This document shows, one piece after another, positions 6,801 through 13,481 of a DNA stretch of 15,341 nucleotides. The notes beneath the pieces were generated by a model, which was given only the letters and a program-made list of their open reading frames with translations, had not been told where the DNA came from and ran no database searches. Position 1 is the stretch's first letter. Each line of letters starts with the position of its first letter. Source of the DNA: Anaerolineales bacterium (lineage in GTDB: Bacteria; Chloroflexota; Anaerolineae; Promineifilales; Promineifilaceae); the NCBI GenBank assembly GCA_020432595.1, contig JAGQGA010000051.1, positions 1 through 15,341 on the forward strand, given 5' to 3'. Both the position numbers and the translations under genes were made by a program.

Positions 6801-7590
6801 CTCCAAAGTACTCAATTTTCGATTCCGCTATATCGGCAAAGCAAAAGACTATCGCTACGAATATTTCAAAAATGGTTTACAAAAGGTGCCGATCAAATTG
6901 GCGGCGGCTGACGTGCAGCAGCAGCTTGTGACGTTGGCGCAGAAGATGTTGGATTTCAACCGGCTGCGCCAATTGCTGTACGATGAATTTGGCGAAATGC
7001 TGCAAGCCACCGACCACACCACCCGCCATTTTAATGGCGCGTACTACAGCCACAGCGAATATCGCGGCCACGCCCTTTACCGCACCGGGCCGGCCGATGC
7101 CAACGCCAAAGGCACCGTCACCAGCATCACCGTGCGCGAGGTGGGTAGCCAAATCCGTTTTACCATTACCGAAGCCGAAGCTGGCACCATCCCCCTGATT
7201 ACCCTGGAACTGCCCGACCCCGATTTCCGCCATTTTCTCTTTCTGGCGCTTCGTGCCGATTTGCTTGCCAACGAGCGCAAACAAATCTGGGCCAGAGGGC
7301 GCTTGTTGGCGGGAACGCTGACAGCACTCACCGTTCCCGTGCTAAACGAAGCGGTGGGGGTAGCCAATTTGGCGCAAATTCGCCAATTCATGCAGGAATT
7401 ACGCCACCGCGTGACCCGCGCCTGGGGCAAGGAAGCCTCAGAACCCTTACCAGCAGCCGACATCCTTGACCTGGGTGCCATAGAAACCGAACTGGAACAG
7501 ACCGACCAGCAAATTGACACCCTGGTTTTCCAACTGTACGGCATCACCGACCGGGAAGATGTGGCCTTTATTCTGGAAACGCTGTTATAG
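3847..7590 (+). CDS. Type IIG restriction-modification enzyme (nuclease, N6-adenine methylase and target-recognition domain in one chain)
   Basis: Defence enzyme expected to cut and methylate DNA with one polypeptide of 1247 residues. Residues 25-160 look like a PD-(D/E)XK nuclease of the HsdR_N/type IIG sort, with D69 (FADIAL) and E86-A-K88 (FVEAKR). The gamma-class adenine methylase follows: motif X GSYYTP (373-378), motif I DPSCGSGSFL (431-440), VDLDP (508-512) and catalytic motif IV N654-P-P-Y657. About 820-1015 resemble a TaqI_C/Eco57I-type recognition region (LLALLNSKVLNFRFR). A helical C-terminal part (1015-1247) follows. Three consecutive ATGs (3847, 3850, 3853) make the exact start ambiguous. 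No separate methylase or specificity gene is nearby, which fits a stand-alone type IIG. Nucleotides about 5885-6890 are far more AT-rich than the rest, suggesting an exchanged recognition part. A BREX PglX is less likely because PglX lacks this N-terminal nuclease. Active site residues appear intact. Confidence 0.92.
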   Translation: MMMLTKEQARNQIEQLIDRHRVLDNPQLQSEANVRANFIDPLFAALNWPVNDARHYNRETYVRGAGFADIALTLDPTAAVPLIFVEAKRFGAIEPLERVQERRNRDVAQLRLNLPGMSVDRTKEEQQAINYAYQNGMHWAILTNFTSLRLFNARRDTLVLSFDSPVDLLERFDELWQLSFTEVAHGSLDGLRGYRERLDIDEEYLRLITIWRLRLGQDIIAHRENLVLLADPHSNTIDIYKLREAVQRVLDRLVVIRYAEDRFVIKADQLRSIVEIRERTDYGVPLLDQIRHFFQQFNVRHNGTLFADHLCDRLTISEDVLHAIIVNLYDARFRAMSADIMGNTYEQYLGQTLAVRNGNIEAVDNLETRKAQGSYYTPEYIVRYIVDQTVGRYLYGTENGRLDGTPLPGQQPKRLEEIDGSNGFPPLTILDPSCGSGSFLMNVYHVLETFYEREIGRLQREYDQRLATLAQEGLSPLELRVELASQNQRLKQLAGYKNQILEKHLYGVDLDPQAAELAAVNLMLRAMSRDMRLPLILNQNIKVGNSLLGGLSLVPEPAASALAPFRSQLAELRRIRLAQQGHSQSEADAIGLQGQFERLAQQINKVLNEPLVAYFGEEVGEKRPFNWIIEFPECFLNADGNLRPHAGFTFVIGNPPYLSVDDTWGKNSADAAYLKEAFADVWTRKSDLYYYFIRRGLSLLVPQGQLGLITARYYLEAYYAPNIRRAILQEAIIQQIVDFGSYTVFPGIGTKTCITLLQREPNAEIRANHRFAFDKAPHKLINIYQFLANFFATSHSLSQADLQEDSWNLFSRRVAQIIDIIDRDTHPLGHLTHIDTGMETGRNDIFGVSQETIEQYQIEPELIRKNIKNQDIKRYNLAFRGLYLIYPEEIERIEDYPNAKNYLEKYRDQLEARAAFQRGGCEWWRFTWPRQKEWYRYPKIVNPNIAPNNRFALDLSTECIGLTDTYAIFPQQDSPDLRYLLALLNSKVLNFRFRYIGKAKDYRYEYFKNGLQKVPIKLAAADVQQQLVTLAQKMLDFNRLRQLLYDEFGEMLQATDHTTRHFNGAYYSHSEYRGHALYRTGPADANAKGTVTSITVREVGSQIRFTITEAEAGTIPLITLELPDPDFRHFLFLALRADLLANERKQIWARGRLLAGTLTALTVPVLNEAVGVANLAQIRQFMQELRHRVTRAWGKEASEPLPAADILDLGAIETELEQTDQQIDTLVFQLYGITDREDVAFILETLL
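5885..6890 (+). other. AT-rich segment inside the restriction-modification gene (probable exchanged region)
   Basis: Hand counts of 60-base lines: 65% GC at 5761-5820 before the segment; 37% at 5941-6000, 27% at 6181-6240 and 35% at 6481-6540 inside it; 60% at 6901-6960 after it. The reading frame is uninterrupted. The segment encodes roughly residues 680-1015, from just after methylase motif IV to the end of the recognition region. No AACGGCCGTT lies inside it. Confidence 0.75.
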
Positions 7591-7598
7591 ATATTTTT

Positions 7599-7607
7599 GG
7601 AGGAAAG
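7599..7607 (+). promoter_or_regulatory. Strong Shine-Dalgarno of the isomerase-like gene
   Basis: GGAGGAAAG lies 7 nt before ATG 7615, inside the 24-bp gap after the restriction gene stop. It fixes the start and suggests translation from a shared transcript. Confidence 0.8.
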
Positions 7608-7614
7608 ATAACCC

Positions 7615-8376
7615 ATGACCATACCCATTGCTTTGCAACTGTACACGCTGCGCGACGCGCTGGCGCAAGATTTCGCTGGCGGCATTGAAAAAATTGCCGA
7701 TATAGGCTTTATTGGCGTGGAAACCGCCTTCTTCCCCGAAGGGTTCACCGCCGCCGAAGCTACCCGCATCATCCAGGCCAACGGGCTAAAGATTATGGCC
7801 GCCCACTGCGAACTGCCGCTGGGGGATGACCAGCAGCCGGTGCTGGAGATGATGGCGACCTTTGGCTGTGAGCTGTGCGTTTGGCACGGCTGGCCGCGCC
7901 ATAATGATCACGATTCGGTGGATGGGGTGAAGCGGCTGGCGGCGCGGTATAACGAGGCCAACGCTGTGGCGCAGGCGCACGGGCTGCGGCTGGGCATCCA
8001 CAACCATTGGTGGGAGTTCCAGCCGGTGGGCGACACTTACCCATACCGCATTTTGCAGGCGGAAATGGACGAGCGTATCTTTTTTGAGGTGGATACCTAC
8101 TGGGTGCGAACGGCCGGTTTAGACCCCGCTGCCGTCTTACGTGAATTGGGCAGCCGCGCCCCGCTGCTCCATATTAAAGACGGCCCGGCCACGCCCGATG
8201 GCGACATGGTGGCGGCCGGCACGGGGGTCATGGATTTGGCGGCACTGTTTGCGGCGGCCAGCAGCCCACAGTGGGCGGTGGTGGAGCTGGATCGGTGCGC
8301 GACGGATATGTTAACGGCCGTTTCCCAAAGCTACACCACCCTCACCCAAAACGGCTGGGCTTACGGCAAGCGGTAA
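7615..8376 (+). CDS. Sugar phosphate isomerase/epimerase-like TIM-barrel protein (xylose isomerase-like)
   Basis: A 253-residue cytoplasmic protein of the AP-endonuclease-2/xylose isomerase-like TIM-barrel superfamily (PF01261), whose members isomerise or epimerise sugars and related polyols using a divalent metal. Visible landmarks: IALQLYTLRD (5-14), G34-V-E36-T at the end of strand 2, AAHCE with H64, LGIHNHWWEF with H129 and H131, FFEVDTYW with E158 and D160, LLHIKDG with H186 and D189, and AVVELD with E224. The Glu/Asp/His set at strand ends fits a metal centre. Length (250-290 is usual) suggests a complete protein. It follows the restriction gene by 24 bp on the same strand and precedes an APH-family kinase, so all three may be on one mRNA, but its job is probably unrelated to restriction. 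The substrate cannot be read from the sequence. Confidence 0.9.
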   Translation: MTIPIALQLYTLRDALAQDFAGGIEKIADIGFIGVETAFFPEGFTAAEATRIIQANGLKIMAAHCELPLGDDQQPVLEMMATFGCELCVWHGWPRHNDHDSVDGVKRLAARYNEANAVAQAHGLRLGIHNHWWEFQPVGDTYPYRILQAEMDERIFFEVDTYWVRTAGLDPAAVLRELGSRAPLLHIKDGPATPDGDMVAAGTGVMDLAALFAAASSPQWAVVELDRCATDMLTAVSQSYTTLTQNGWAYGKR

Positions 8377-8380
8377 GCGT

Positions 8381-8433
8381 GAGATTGGAGATTGGAGATT
8401 GTGAACCTTCATCAATCTCCAATCTCCAATCTC
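8381..8433. repeat. Perfect 20-bp inverted repeat built from GAGATTGGA units
   Basis: Arm 8381-8400 consists of about 2.2 tandem GAGATTGGA units. Arm 8414-8433 is its exact reverse complement. The loop is 13 nt. It lies between the isomerase stop and the phosphotransferase start, with no T-run after the stem. In mRNA it would form a very stable hairpin that could partly uncouple the two genes. Confidence 0.92.
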
Positions 8434-8446
8434 CAGCCTCTGGCTC

Positions 8447-9388
8447 ATGATGACTTTTTCCAATGCGGTTTTAGAGGCTATGGTGCGGCGGTATCGGCCA
8501 AACGGCCGTTTGTCCATCACCCCCATCGCCAGCGGCAAATTCAACAGTTCCTACTGGGTGCAGGTCGGCGACGAGCCGCTGGTGCTGCGGATTGCCCCGC
8601 CCAACGATGCCGTCTACGTCTTTTACGAGGCCAAGATGATGCGCCAGGAGCCATCGCTCCACGCCCGGCTGCGAGCCGAGACAACGGTGCCGGTGCCGGA
8701 AATTGTTGCCTTTGACGACGCGCAAACGGTGGTTGACCGGGACTACATGCTGCTGCGGCGGCTGCCGGGACGGCCATTAAGCGAAATGCCCCATGTCAAC
8801 AAGGCCGAGGTGCTGCGGCAGGTGGGGGAATGTTTGGCGCAAGTGCATCGGTTAACGGCCGTTCAGCACGGTTATCTGGGCGAACACCACCCCATGCAAC
8901 CTCAAGACAGTTGGGCGGCAGCGTTTGTCATCATGTGGTACAAGCTGGTTGACGATGTGGTGGCGCAAGGTTTTTATGATGCCGCCGAGAGCCGCTATCT
9001 TCGTCACCTGCTCGATCACCACCTGCCGCTGTTTGACCGCCCCGTTACGTCCCGCCTGCTGCACATGGACGTGTGGGCACAAAACATTTTGGTAGACGAC
9101 AGCGGCACCCTGACCGGGCTGCTGGATTGGGATCGGGCGCTGTGGGGCGACCCGGAAATTGAGTTTGCCGTGCTGGATTACTGCGGCATTTCCGAGCCGC
9201 CGTTTTGGGCAGGGTACGGCCAACCCCGCGACTGGTCGCCAGCGGCGCAAATTCGGCAGCGGTTTTACCTGCTGTATGAGCTGCAAAAGTATATTGTGAT
9301 CAGAAACGGCCGTTTGTACGACCCCATTGCTGCCCAACGGTACAAAGAACAAGCATGGCGCATCGTGTGGCAAATCCCGTACCAGTAA
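8447..9388 (+). CDS. APH-family phosphotransferase (aminoglycoside/small-molecule kinase fold)
   Basis: A 313-residue cytoplasmic kinase-like enzyme of the phosphotransferase family PF01636, which phosphorylates hydroxyls of sugars, choline, homoserine, antibiotics and similar small molecules. N-lobe: ITPIASGKFNSSYWVQV (24-40) in the position of the nucleotide loop, then PLVLRIA (44-50). C-lobe: the catalytic loop LLHMDVWAQNILV with H206, D208 and N213, followed by LLDWDRALWGDPE with metal-binding D227/D229. All key residues are present and the length is typical. The start could be ATG 8447 or the adjacent 8450; neither has a Shine-Dalgarno sequence. It lies 70 bp behind the isomerase-like gene, with a strong hairpin between. 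The neighbour suggests a sugar-like substrate, but an antibiotic or amino-alcohol substrate is equally possible. Three AACGGCCGTT copies occur within it. Confidence 0.9.
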   Translation: MMTFSNAVLEAMVRRYRPNGRLSITPIASGKFNSSYWVQVGDEPLVLRIAPPNDAVYVFYEAKMMRQEPSLHARLRAETTVPVPEIVAFDDAQTVVDRDYMLLRRLPGRPLSEMPHVNKAEVLRQVGECLAQVHRLTAVQHGYLGEHHPMQPQDSWAAAFVIMWYKLVDDVVAQGFYDAAESRYLRHLLDHHLPLFDRPVTSRLLHMDVWAQNILVDDSGTLTGLLDWDRALWGDPEIEFAVLDYCGISEPPFWAGYGQPRDWSPAAQIRQRFYLLYELQKYIVIRNGRLYDPIAAQRYKEQAWRIVWQIPYQ

Positions 9389-9395
9389 AAGCAAC

Positions 9396-9416
9396 TGCTC
9401 AAAGGCTATTTGAGTA
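9396..9416. terminator. Weak hairpin between convergent genes, possible terminator
   Basis: CTCAAA (9398-9403) pairs with TTTGAG (9409-9414) over a 5-nt loop; with one G-T pair the stem can reach 8 bp (9396-9416). It lies in the 38-bp gap between the convergent phosphotransferase and hydrolase genes. Stem GC is low and there is no T-run, so the call is weak. Confidence 0.25.
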
Positions 9417-9426
9417 ACTCCGTTTG

Positions 9427-12400
9427 CTAATGGGCATCAAAATAACCCACCAAGATACTGTCAAAGGAGCCATTTGCTACAAACTCATGATGCCGCTCAA
9501 AGAAAGGTTCTTGAGTATTACCTGATGCTAACCAAAGACTGTCAAAAGCGTTTCCTTGTCCAAAAGCCAACACATCTGTCCGACCATCACTATTAAAATC
9601 GGCCGCTATCATCTCGTCAAAAGTGCCGGACGCTTGAAATTCATGATGCAGATCAAAAAACGGCTCATAAGAATTACCAGTTGCTAACCAAAGACTATCA
9701 GCATGGTTTCCCTGTCCAAAAGCCAACACATCCGTTCGGCCATCCCGATTAAATTCGCCAGGAATAAGCAAGTCATAAGTACCATTAGCCACAAACTCAT
9801 GATGCCGCTCAAAGAAAGGTTCTTGAGTATTGCCTGTTGCTAGCCAAAGGCTGTCAAAAGCATTTCCTTGCCCAAACCCAAGAATATCAGAGCGGCCATC
9901 CCCATTAAAATCACCCACAATCAGTTTATCAAAGGTGCCATTTGCTACAAATTCGTCATGTTTTTCAAAAAATGGCTCGCTGGCATTTCCTGTAGCTAAC
10001 CACAAGCTGTCAAACTTGGTGCCTTGTCCATAAGCTAAAATATCGGCCAGGCCATCTCCATTATAATCACCGACCAGCATTTTATCGAAGCTCCCGGCCG
10101 CTTGGAATTCATGGTGTCGTTCAAAAAACGGTTCGTTTGCATTTCCCGTTGCCAGCCAGAGGCTATCAAAATTGCTTCCTTGCCCAAACCCAAGGATATC
10201 AGAGCGGCTATCCCCATTAAAATCACCCACAATTAGTTCGTCAAAGGTGCCATTTGCTACAAACTCATGATGGCGCTCAAAGAAAGGTTCATGGGTATTG
10301 CCCGTGGCGAGCCATAAGCTATCAAAGCTATTTCCCTGACCATAAGCTAAAACATCACTTAATCCATCGCCATTGTAATCACCCACCAGCATTGCATCGA
10401 AAGTGCCTGCTGCCTGAAATTCATGGTGCCGATCAAAGAAAGGAACGTTGCTATTGGCAGTGGCAAGCCATAATGAATCAAAGCCATTTCCCTGACCAAA
10501 GCCAAGAAGATCAGCAGTTTTCAATATAATTTCAACAGGCTGAATGTTGCTCCAATCACTTGTTCCTACTGTATTGCTCGAACGAACGCGATATTCCCAA
10601 CGGCCATTTGTAGCTAATAAATGTTTATTAACCAGCGCAAACGTGTCCTTTCCCGTATAAATTGTAGCCCACGTTCCACCAGCAACACGCTCCTGTAGCT
10701 CATACTCGTCTGTGTGTGCGGTTGGTCGCCATGTTACAGTATAATCAGTCCAGCTACCATGATTAGAGATTGGGTGTAAAATGGGAGTTGTAGGCACCAA
10801 CAAAGTGCAGTAAGTAACAGCATCGATTTCAATGCCATAACCATCGCCACCGCTTACTGATAGACTTAATTGATGCTCTCCTGGCATTAGTTGCTCAAGC
10901 GTTATTACCGGACTCATCTTAAATATATTCCAGCCGAAGCCACCATCCCCTGTGTCTTCAGCTAAAAATGAACCGAATTCCACTCCATCTATAGCCAAGG
11001 ATACCGTTTCAGATGAACCTGAATTATCGTTACTGTATCGCACAGCAAAAGGAGCTTGATTTTCTGTCGATGTTTGCGACAGGGAAAGCATGCGTGATTC
11101 ACCGTTGTTAAGCTGAACAGTGAGATGATTCCATGCGTTACCTCGCTGCATAATCGCACCATCCCCTGTGCCTGATTCCGCTTGCAAAACCACAGAACCC
11201 TGCAGCCGTTCAACTGCTCGCTGAATGTTTGGGTTTTTCCGTAGCAGTTTTTGAATAATCCCGGTACGTGCATTTTCTAGATGGAGCAAAGCCGGCCCCT
11301 GATCAATGGCAAAGAGGGCACGATTTGTCCAAGCACCCGAATAGCGGAAGGCATTTGTGGGAGCCGGATCAAGCGTAATTTCACTGATTTCTGCATTAAA
11401 GGCATCAGGTAACCCAAAGCGTGCGTTCCAATGACCCCGTTCGGCACCGGCTCGAATAGCATCTATTGCCCTTTGTCGCCATTCAGTACTAAAGCTAGCA
11501 GCACTCAACATGCCATAATAGGTGATGGTGCCGTCTTCTTCAGGTGTATCTGTCACAGCAACCACTGGTGCTCCATAAGCGTGGTATTTATCAAATGGTC
11601 CTTCCGCAGCGGATAAGCCCCAACTGTTGGCTCCATAGGTAGTAAATTTTCCTTCCTGTGCATAGTTAAAAACCTGTTGCAAAGCTAGACGAGAATTTTG
11701 CTGCCAATTTACTGAAGGACAAAGGATTTCCCACTCATTGGTATCCATAAAAGCCCCCATAAACTGATAAGTAAACAAAGCACCAGGAAAAGTGCGGACC
11801 AAGCCATTTTTATCGGCATTGAAACGCACAGCATGATACAATTCAGCAGTTGGGGTAGGATGAGATGTCGAACCAGCAGCTAGCAAAATTGCCATAAGAG
11901 CTTCGTCAGTGTAATAATCTAACGTCTGCGGATGCCATGGCGCACCAGAATAAGCTCCTTTGCCATCAGCGTCAGCTATTTCGAAAGCTGGGAAGGAATC
12001 ACGTTCTTCATTAGGCTTCCAGCCTAAATAAAATTGCTGCGTTGTCTTTTCTAACAAAAAAGGCCAGTCAACGCGATCATAGATACTTTGAGCGCGACTC
12101 CGAATCTCGATCTCTACAGCATCTGTGCTATCAAAGTAGCTTTGTGCTGTTAAAATTCCCATCAAGGCAAGGCTAGTGTCAATGGAGGAAAGTTCAACCG
12201 TGTTTAGTGATTCATCGATAGGTGATTCAGGATAATCAAAATTTAATTTGCGCCGCCCATCGGTGCCAAGAAAGTGATAAAACCACCCTTTATAGCCTAT
12301 ACAACCAACAGAGTCCGCACAGAAAGCGGAAGGGTCATCAAGCACACGCAGAACGTTTAGTACTCGTTCAGATGCCTCGGTACGGGTAATCCAGCCATGT

Positions 12401-13329
12401 TCAACGGCCGTTATATGTGCAGGTAAAGCAAAACCAATTCCCCCAACGGTTAACAGATCTGCGAATGTCGAACGATCTTGCGGAAAATCAAGCGAGTCTG
12501 GTTTACGGCTTGATGAATCAAGAAAATATTGATAAAGACGCTTCTGAGTGAGTTCTAATAGTTCATCATCATTGTCTGGCAAGACTTCGACCTGATCAAG
12601 CGTAAACCAAATGTGGTGGATATCAAACATTGAGACTGCCGAATTATAAGCTCCATTGATATTGCGCTCGATGACAAAAGCCAATAGCTTTGCTTGGGTT
12701 AACAGAAAACCTTGTTGTGATTCTATAAAGCTGTTGCGGAAATCCCAGCAATAGGTTTGTGGAGTAGTGTGAGGTGTAATTAGCACCCGTGTAAAGCGCT
12801 GCTTGCCAGTTGTATCTGTTAACTCTAATTTTAGCTGAAAAGCATCTCCTACGGCATAAGTGATCTCTGTGCATATTTCTAGAAAACGACGATCTCCGTT
12901 TGCATCTTGCAATATGCCATCAACATCATCAAGGTTCAAAAAATGTTCAGGGTATTTGGCATTAATGGGTGGTCCCCCGTCAAAAGTGACTTGGTTATCG
13001 GTAAGGCCGGATAAGCTATGAAAAATGCCTGTAAAGGCCGTGTTATTCGCTCCAAAATCCCAGGCAAGGTGTAGATAGCAGGATGTAGTAATATCAAGAC
13101 ATCGTACTTCTTTATGAATAAACTGTTCTTCTAAAAAACCAGAATTTCCCCCAAAATCATTAAAGCCCAAATCTAATGGCGTTATAATGTCACTGTAGTC
13201 TTCGAGTGTTACTGTATCGAAGGTAATTGCCTCTTGCTCAAGAGGCAATCCATAAACGGCCGTTTGCGTTACTATGATTGCGAGGAGTGCAAAAAAGAAC
13301 AAACCTTTGATGTATTTTGTGATTTTCAT
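9427..13329 (-). CDS. Secreted multidomain glycoside hydrolase (glycoamylase-like/GH144-like) with C-terminal FG-GAP/VCBS-type repeats
   Basis: An exported enzyme of 1300 residues. Start at ATG 13329 is supported by AGGAG 6 nt upstream. Residues 1-27 are a signal peptide (KITKYIKG, hydrophobic LFFFALLAIIV, probable cleavage near AVYG). About 30-250 is a beta-rich domain of carbohydrate-binding type. About 255-630 match the glycoamylase-like fold (PF10091, shared with GH144 endo-beta-1,2-glucanases): GWFYHFLGTDG (348-358), SSIDTSLALMGILTAQSYF (381-399), LLAAGSTSHPTPT (482-494), ALFTYQFMGAF (517-527) and GTITYYGMLSA (600-610). About 712-845 resemble a CBM6/35-like module (VVLQAESGTGDGAI...GDGYGIEID). 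About 846-938 look FnIII-like. Residues 939-1300 hold almost seven 52-residue repeats with DxNGDGxxD calcium-type loops. I could not assign the catalytic acids. The gene is AT-richer than its neighbours and divergent from the GH13 gene. A beta-glucan substrate is likely, exact linkage unknown. Confidence 0.88.
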   Translation of the reverse strand: MKITKYIKGLFFFALLAIIVTQTAVYGLPLEQEAITFDTVTLEDYSDIITPLDLGFNDFGGNSGFLEEQFIHKEVRCLDITTSCYLHLAWDFGANNTAFTGIFHSLSGLTDNQVTFDGGPPINAKYPEHFLNLDDVDGILQDANGDRRFLEICTEITYAVGDAFQLKLELTDTTGKQRFTRVLITPHTTPQTYCWDFRNSFIESQQGFLLTQAKLLAFVIERNINGAYNSAVSMFDIHHIWFTLDQVEVLPDNDDELLELTQKRLYQYFLDSSSRKPDSLDFPQDRSTFADLLTVGGIGFALPAHITAVEHGWITRTEASERVLNVLRVLDDPSAFCADSVGCIGYKGWFYHFLGTDGRRKLNFDYPESPIDESLNTVELSSIDTSLALMGILTAQSYFDSTDAVEIEIRSRAQSIYDRVDWPFLLEKTTQQFYLGWKPNEERDSFPAFEIADADGKGAYSGAPWHPQTLDYYTDEALMAILLAAGSTSHPTPTAELYHAVRFNADKNGLVRTFPGALFTYQFMGAFMDTNEWEILCPSVNWQQNSRLALQQVFNYAQEGKFTTYGANSWGLSAAEGPFDKYHAYGAPVVAVTDTPEEDGTITYYGMLSAASFSTEWRQRAIDAIRAGAERGHWNARFGLPDAFNAEISEITLDPAPTNAFRYSGAWTNRALFAIDQGPALLHLENARTGIIQKLLRKNPNIQRAVERLQGSVVLQAESGTGDGAIMQRGNAWNHLTVQLNNGESRMLSLSQTSTENQAPFAVRYSNDNSGSSETVSLAIDGVEFGSFLAEDTGDGGFGWNIFKMSPVITLEQLMPGEHQLSLSVSGGDGYGIEIDAVTYCTLLVPTTPILHPISNHGSWTDYTVTWRPTAHTDEYELQERVAGGTWATIYTGKDTFALVNKHLLATNGRWEYRVRSSNTVGTSDWSNIQPVEIILKTADLLGFGQGNGFDSLWLATANSNVPFFDRHHEFQAAGTFDAMLVGDYNGDGLSDVLAYGQGNSFDSLWLATGNTHEPFFERHHEFVANGTFDELIVGDFNGDSRSDILGFGQGSNFDSLWLATGNANEPFFERHHEFQAAGSFDKMLVGDYNGDGLADILAYGQGTKFDSLWLATGNASEPFFEKHDEFVANGTFDKLIVGDFNGDGRSDILGFGQGNAFDSLWLATGNTQEPFFERHHEFVANGTYDLLIPGEFNRDGRTDVLAFGQGNHADSLWLATGNSYEPFFDLHHEFQASGTFDEMIAADFNSDGRTDVLAFGQGNAFDSLWLASGNTQEPFFERHHEFVANGSFDSILVGYFDAH
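9430..10515 (-). repeat. Tandem in-frame 156-bp (52-aa) repeats, six full plus two partial
   Basis: Full units lie at 10225-10380, 10069-10224, 9913-10068, 9757-9912, 9601-9756 and 9445-9600, with a 45-residue partial unit before them (10381-10515) and a 5-residue tail. Core features of each unit are DxNGDGxxD-[IV]-L-[AG]-[YF]-GQG, then FDSLWLA(T/S)GN, EPFF, H(H/D)EF, and G(T/S)(F/Y)D. The first loop is of calcium-binding type and the whole probably forms a beta-propeller blade set. There is no indel between full units. Confidence 0.95.
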
Positions 13330-13481
13330 CTGGAACTCCTAAAATTACAACACAGACCGACAAAGAAGACTCAAAGTATCCTACAATATCAACCAACAAG
13401 CAAATTTGTTTACAACTGACAACCCTATTAGGAGTCTCTGTTTGTAATAATTTTTAGGAGAGAATTTTTTAGGAGAGAATA
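13330..13481. promoter_or_regulatory. Divergent regulatory region between the two glycoside hydrolase genes
   Basis: This AT-rich 152-bp region must carry both promoters. The two leaders are mirror-related: CTCCTAAAATTACAA at 13336-13350 and its near reverse complement TTGTAATAATTTTTAGGAG at 13442-13460. Beyond these come ACAGAC (13352-13357) on one side and GTCTCTG (13434-13440) on the other. Each gene therefore begins with GTCT-TG-TTGTAA-TTTTAGGAG. An 8-bp palindrome CAAATTTG (13401-13408) lies near the middle of the mirror and is a possible operator. I could not place -35/-10 boxes with confidence. Confidence 0.5.
13451..13480 (+). promoter_or_regulatory. Tandemly duplicated ribosome-binding segment before the GH13 gene
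   Basis: TTTTTAGGAGAGAAT occurs at 13451-13465 and again, with one extra T, at 13465-13480. Each carries AGGAG; the second (13471-13475) is 6 nt before ATG 13482 and is the one that decides the start. A third TTAGGAG lies at 13428-13434. Confidence 0.8.

Noticed and set aside
3847..7590. BREX PglX or a type I HsdM methylase
   Set aside because: The N-terminal D...ExK nuclease and a recognition region in the same chain fit type IIG better, and no BREX or HsdR/HsdS partner genes are present.
7077..7781. 234-residue minus-strand ORF across the end of the restriction gene and start of the isomerase gene
   Set aside because: It overlaps two well-supported genes and has Ser/Arg/Lys-rich shadow composition.
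8311..8715. Small ORFs through the 20-bp inverted repeat (8311-8544 minus, 8392-8715 plus)
   Set aside because: Their apparent repeats (LEIGDWRL, NLQSPIS type) are only the translated inverted repeat.
9430..10515. Regular DNA repeats as a CRISPR array
   Set aside because: The period is 156 bp, in frame, without separate spacers, and encodes calcium-loop protein repeats.
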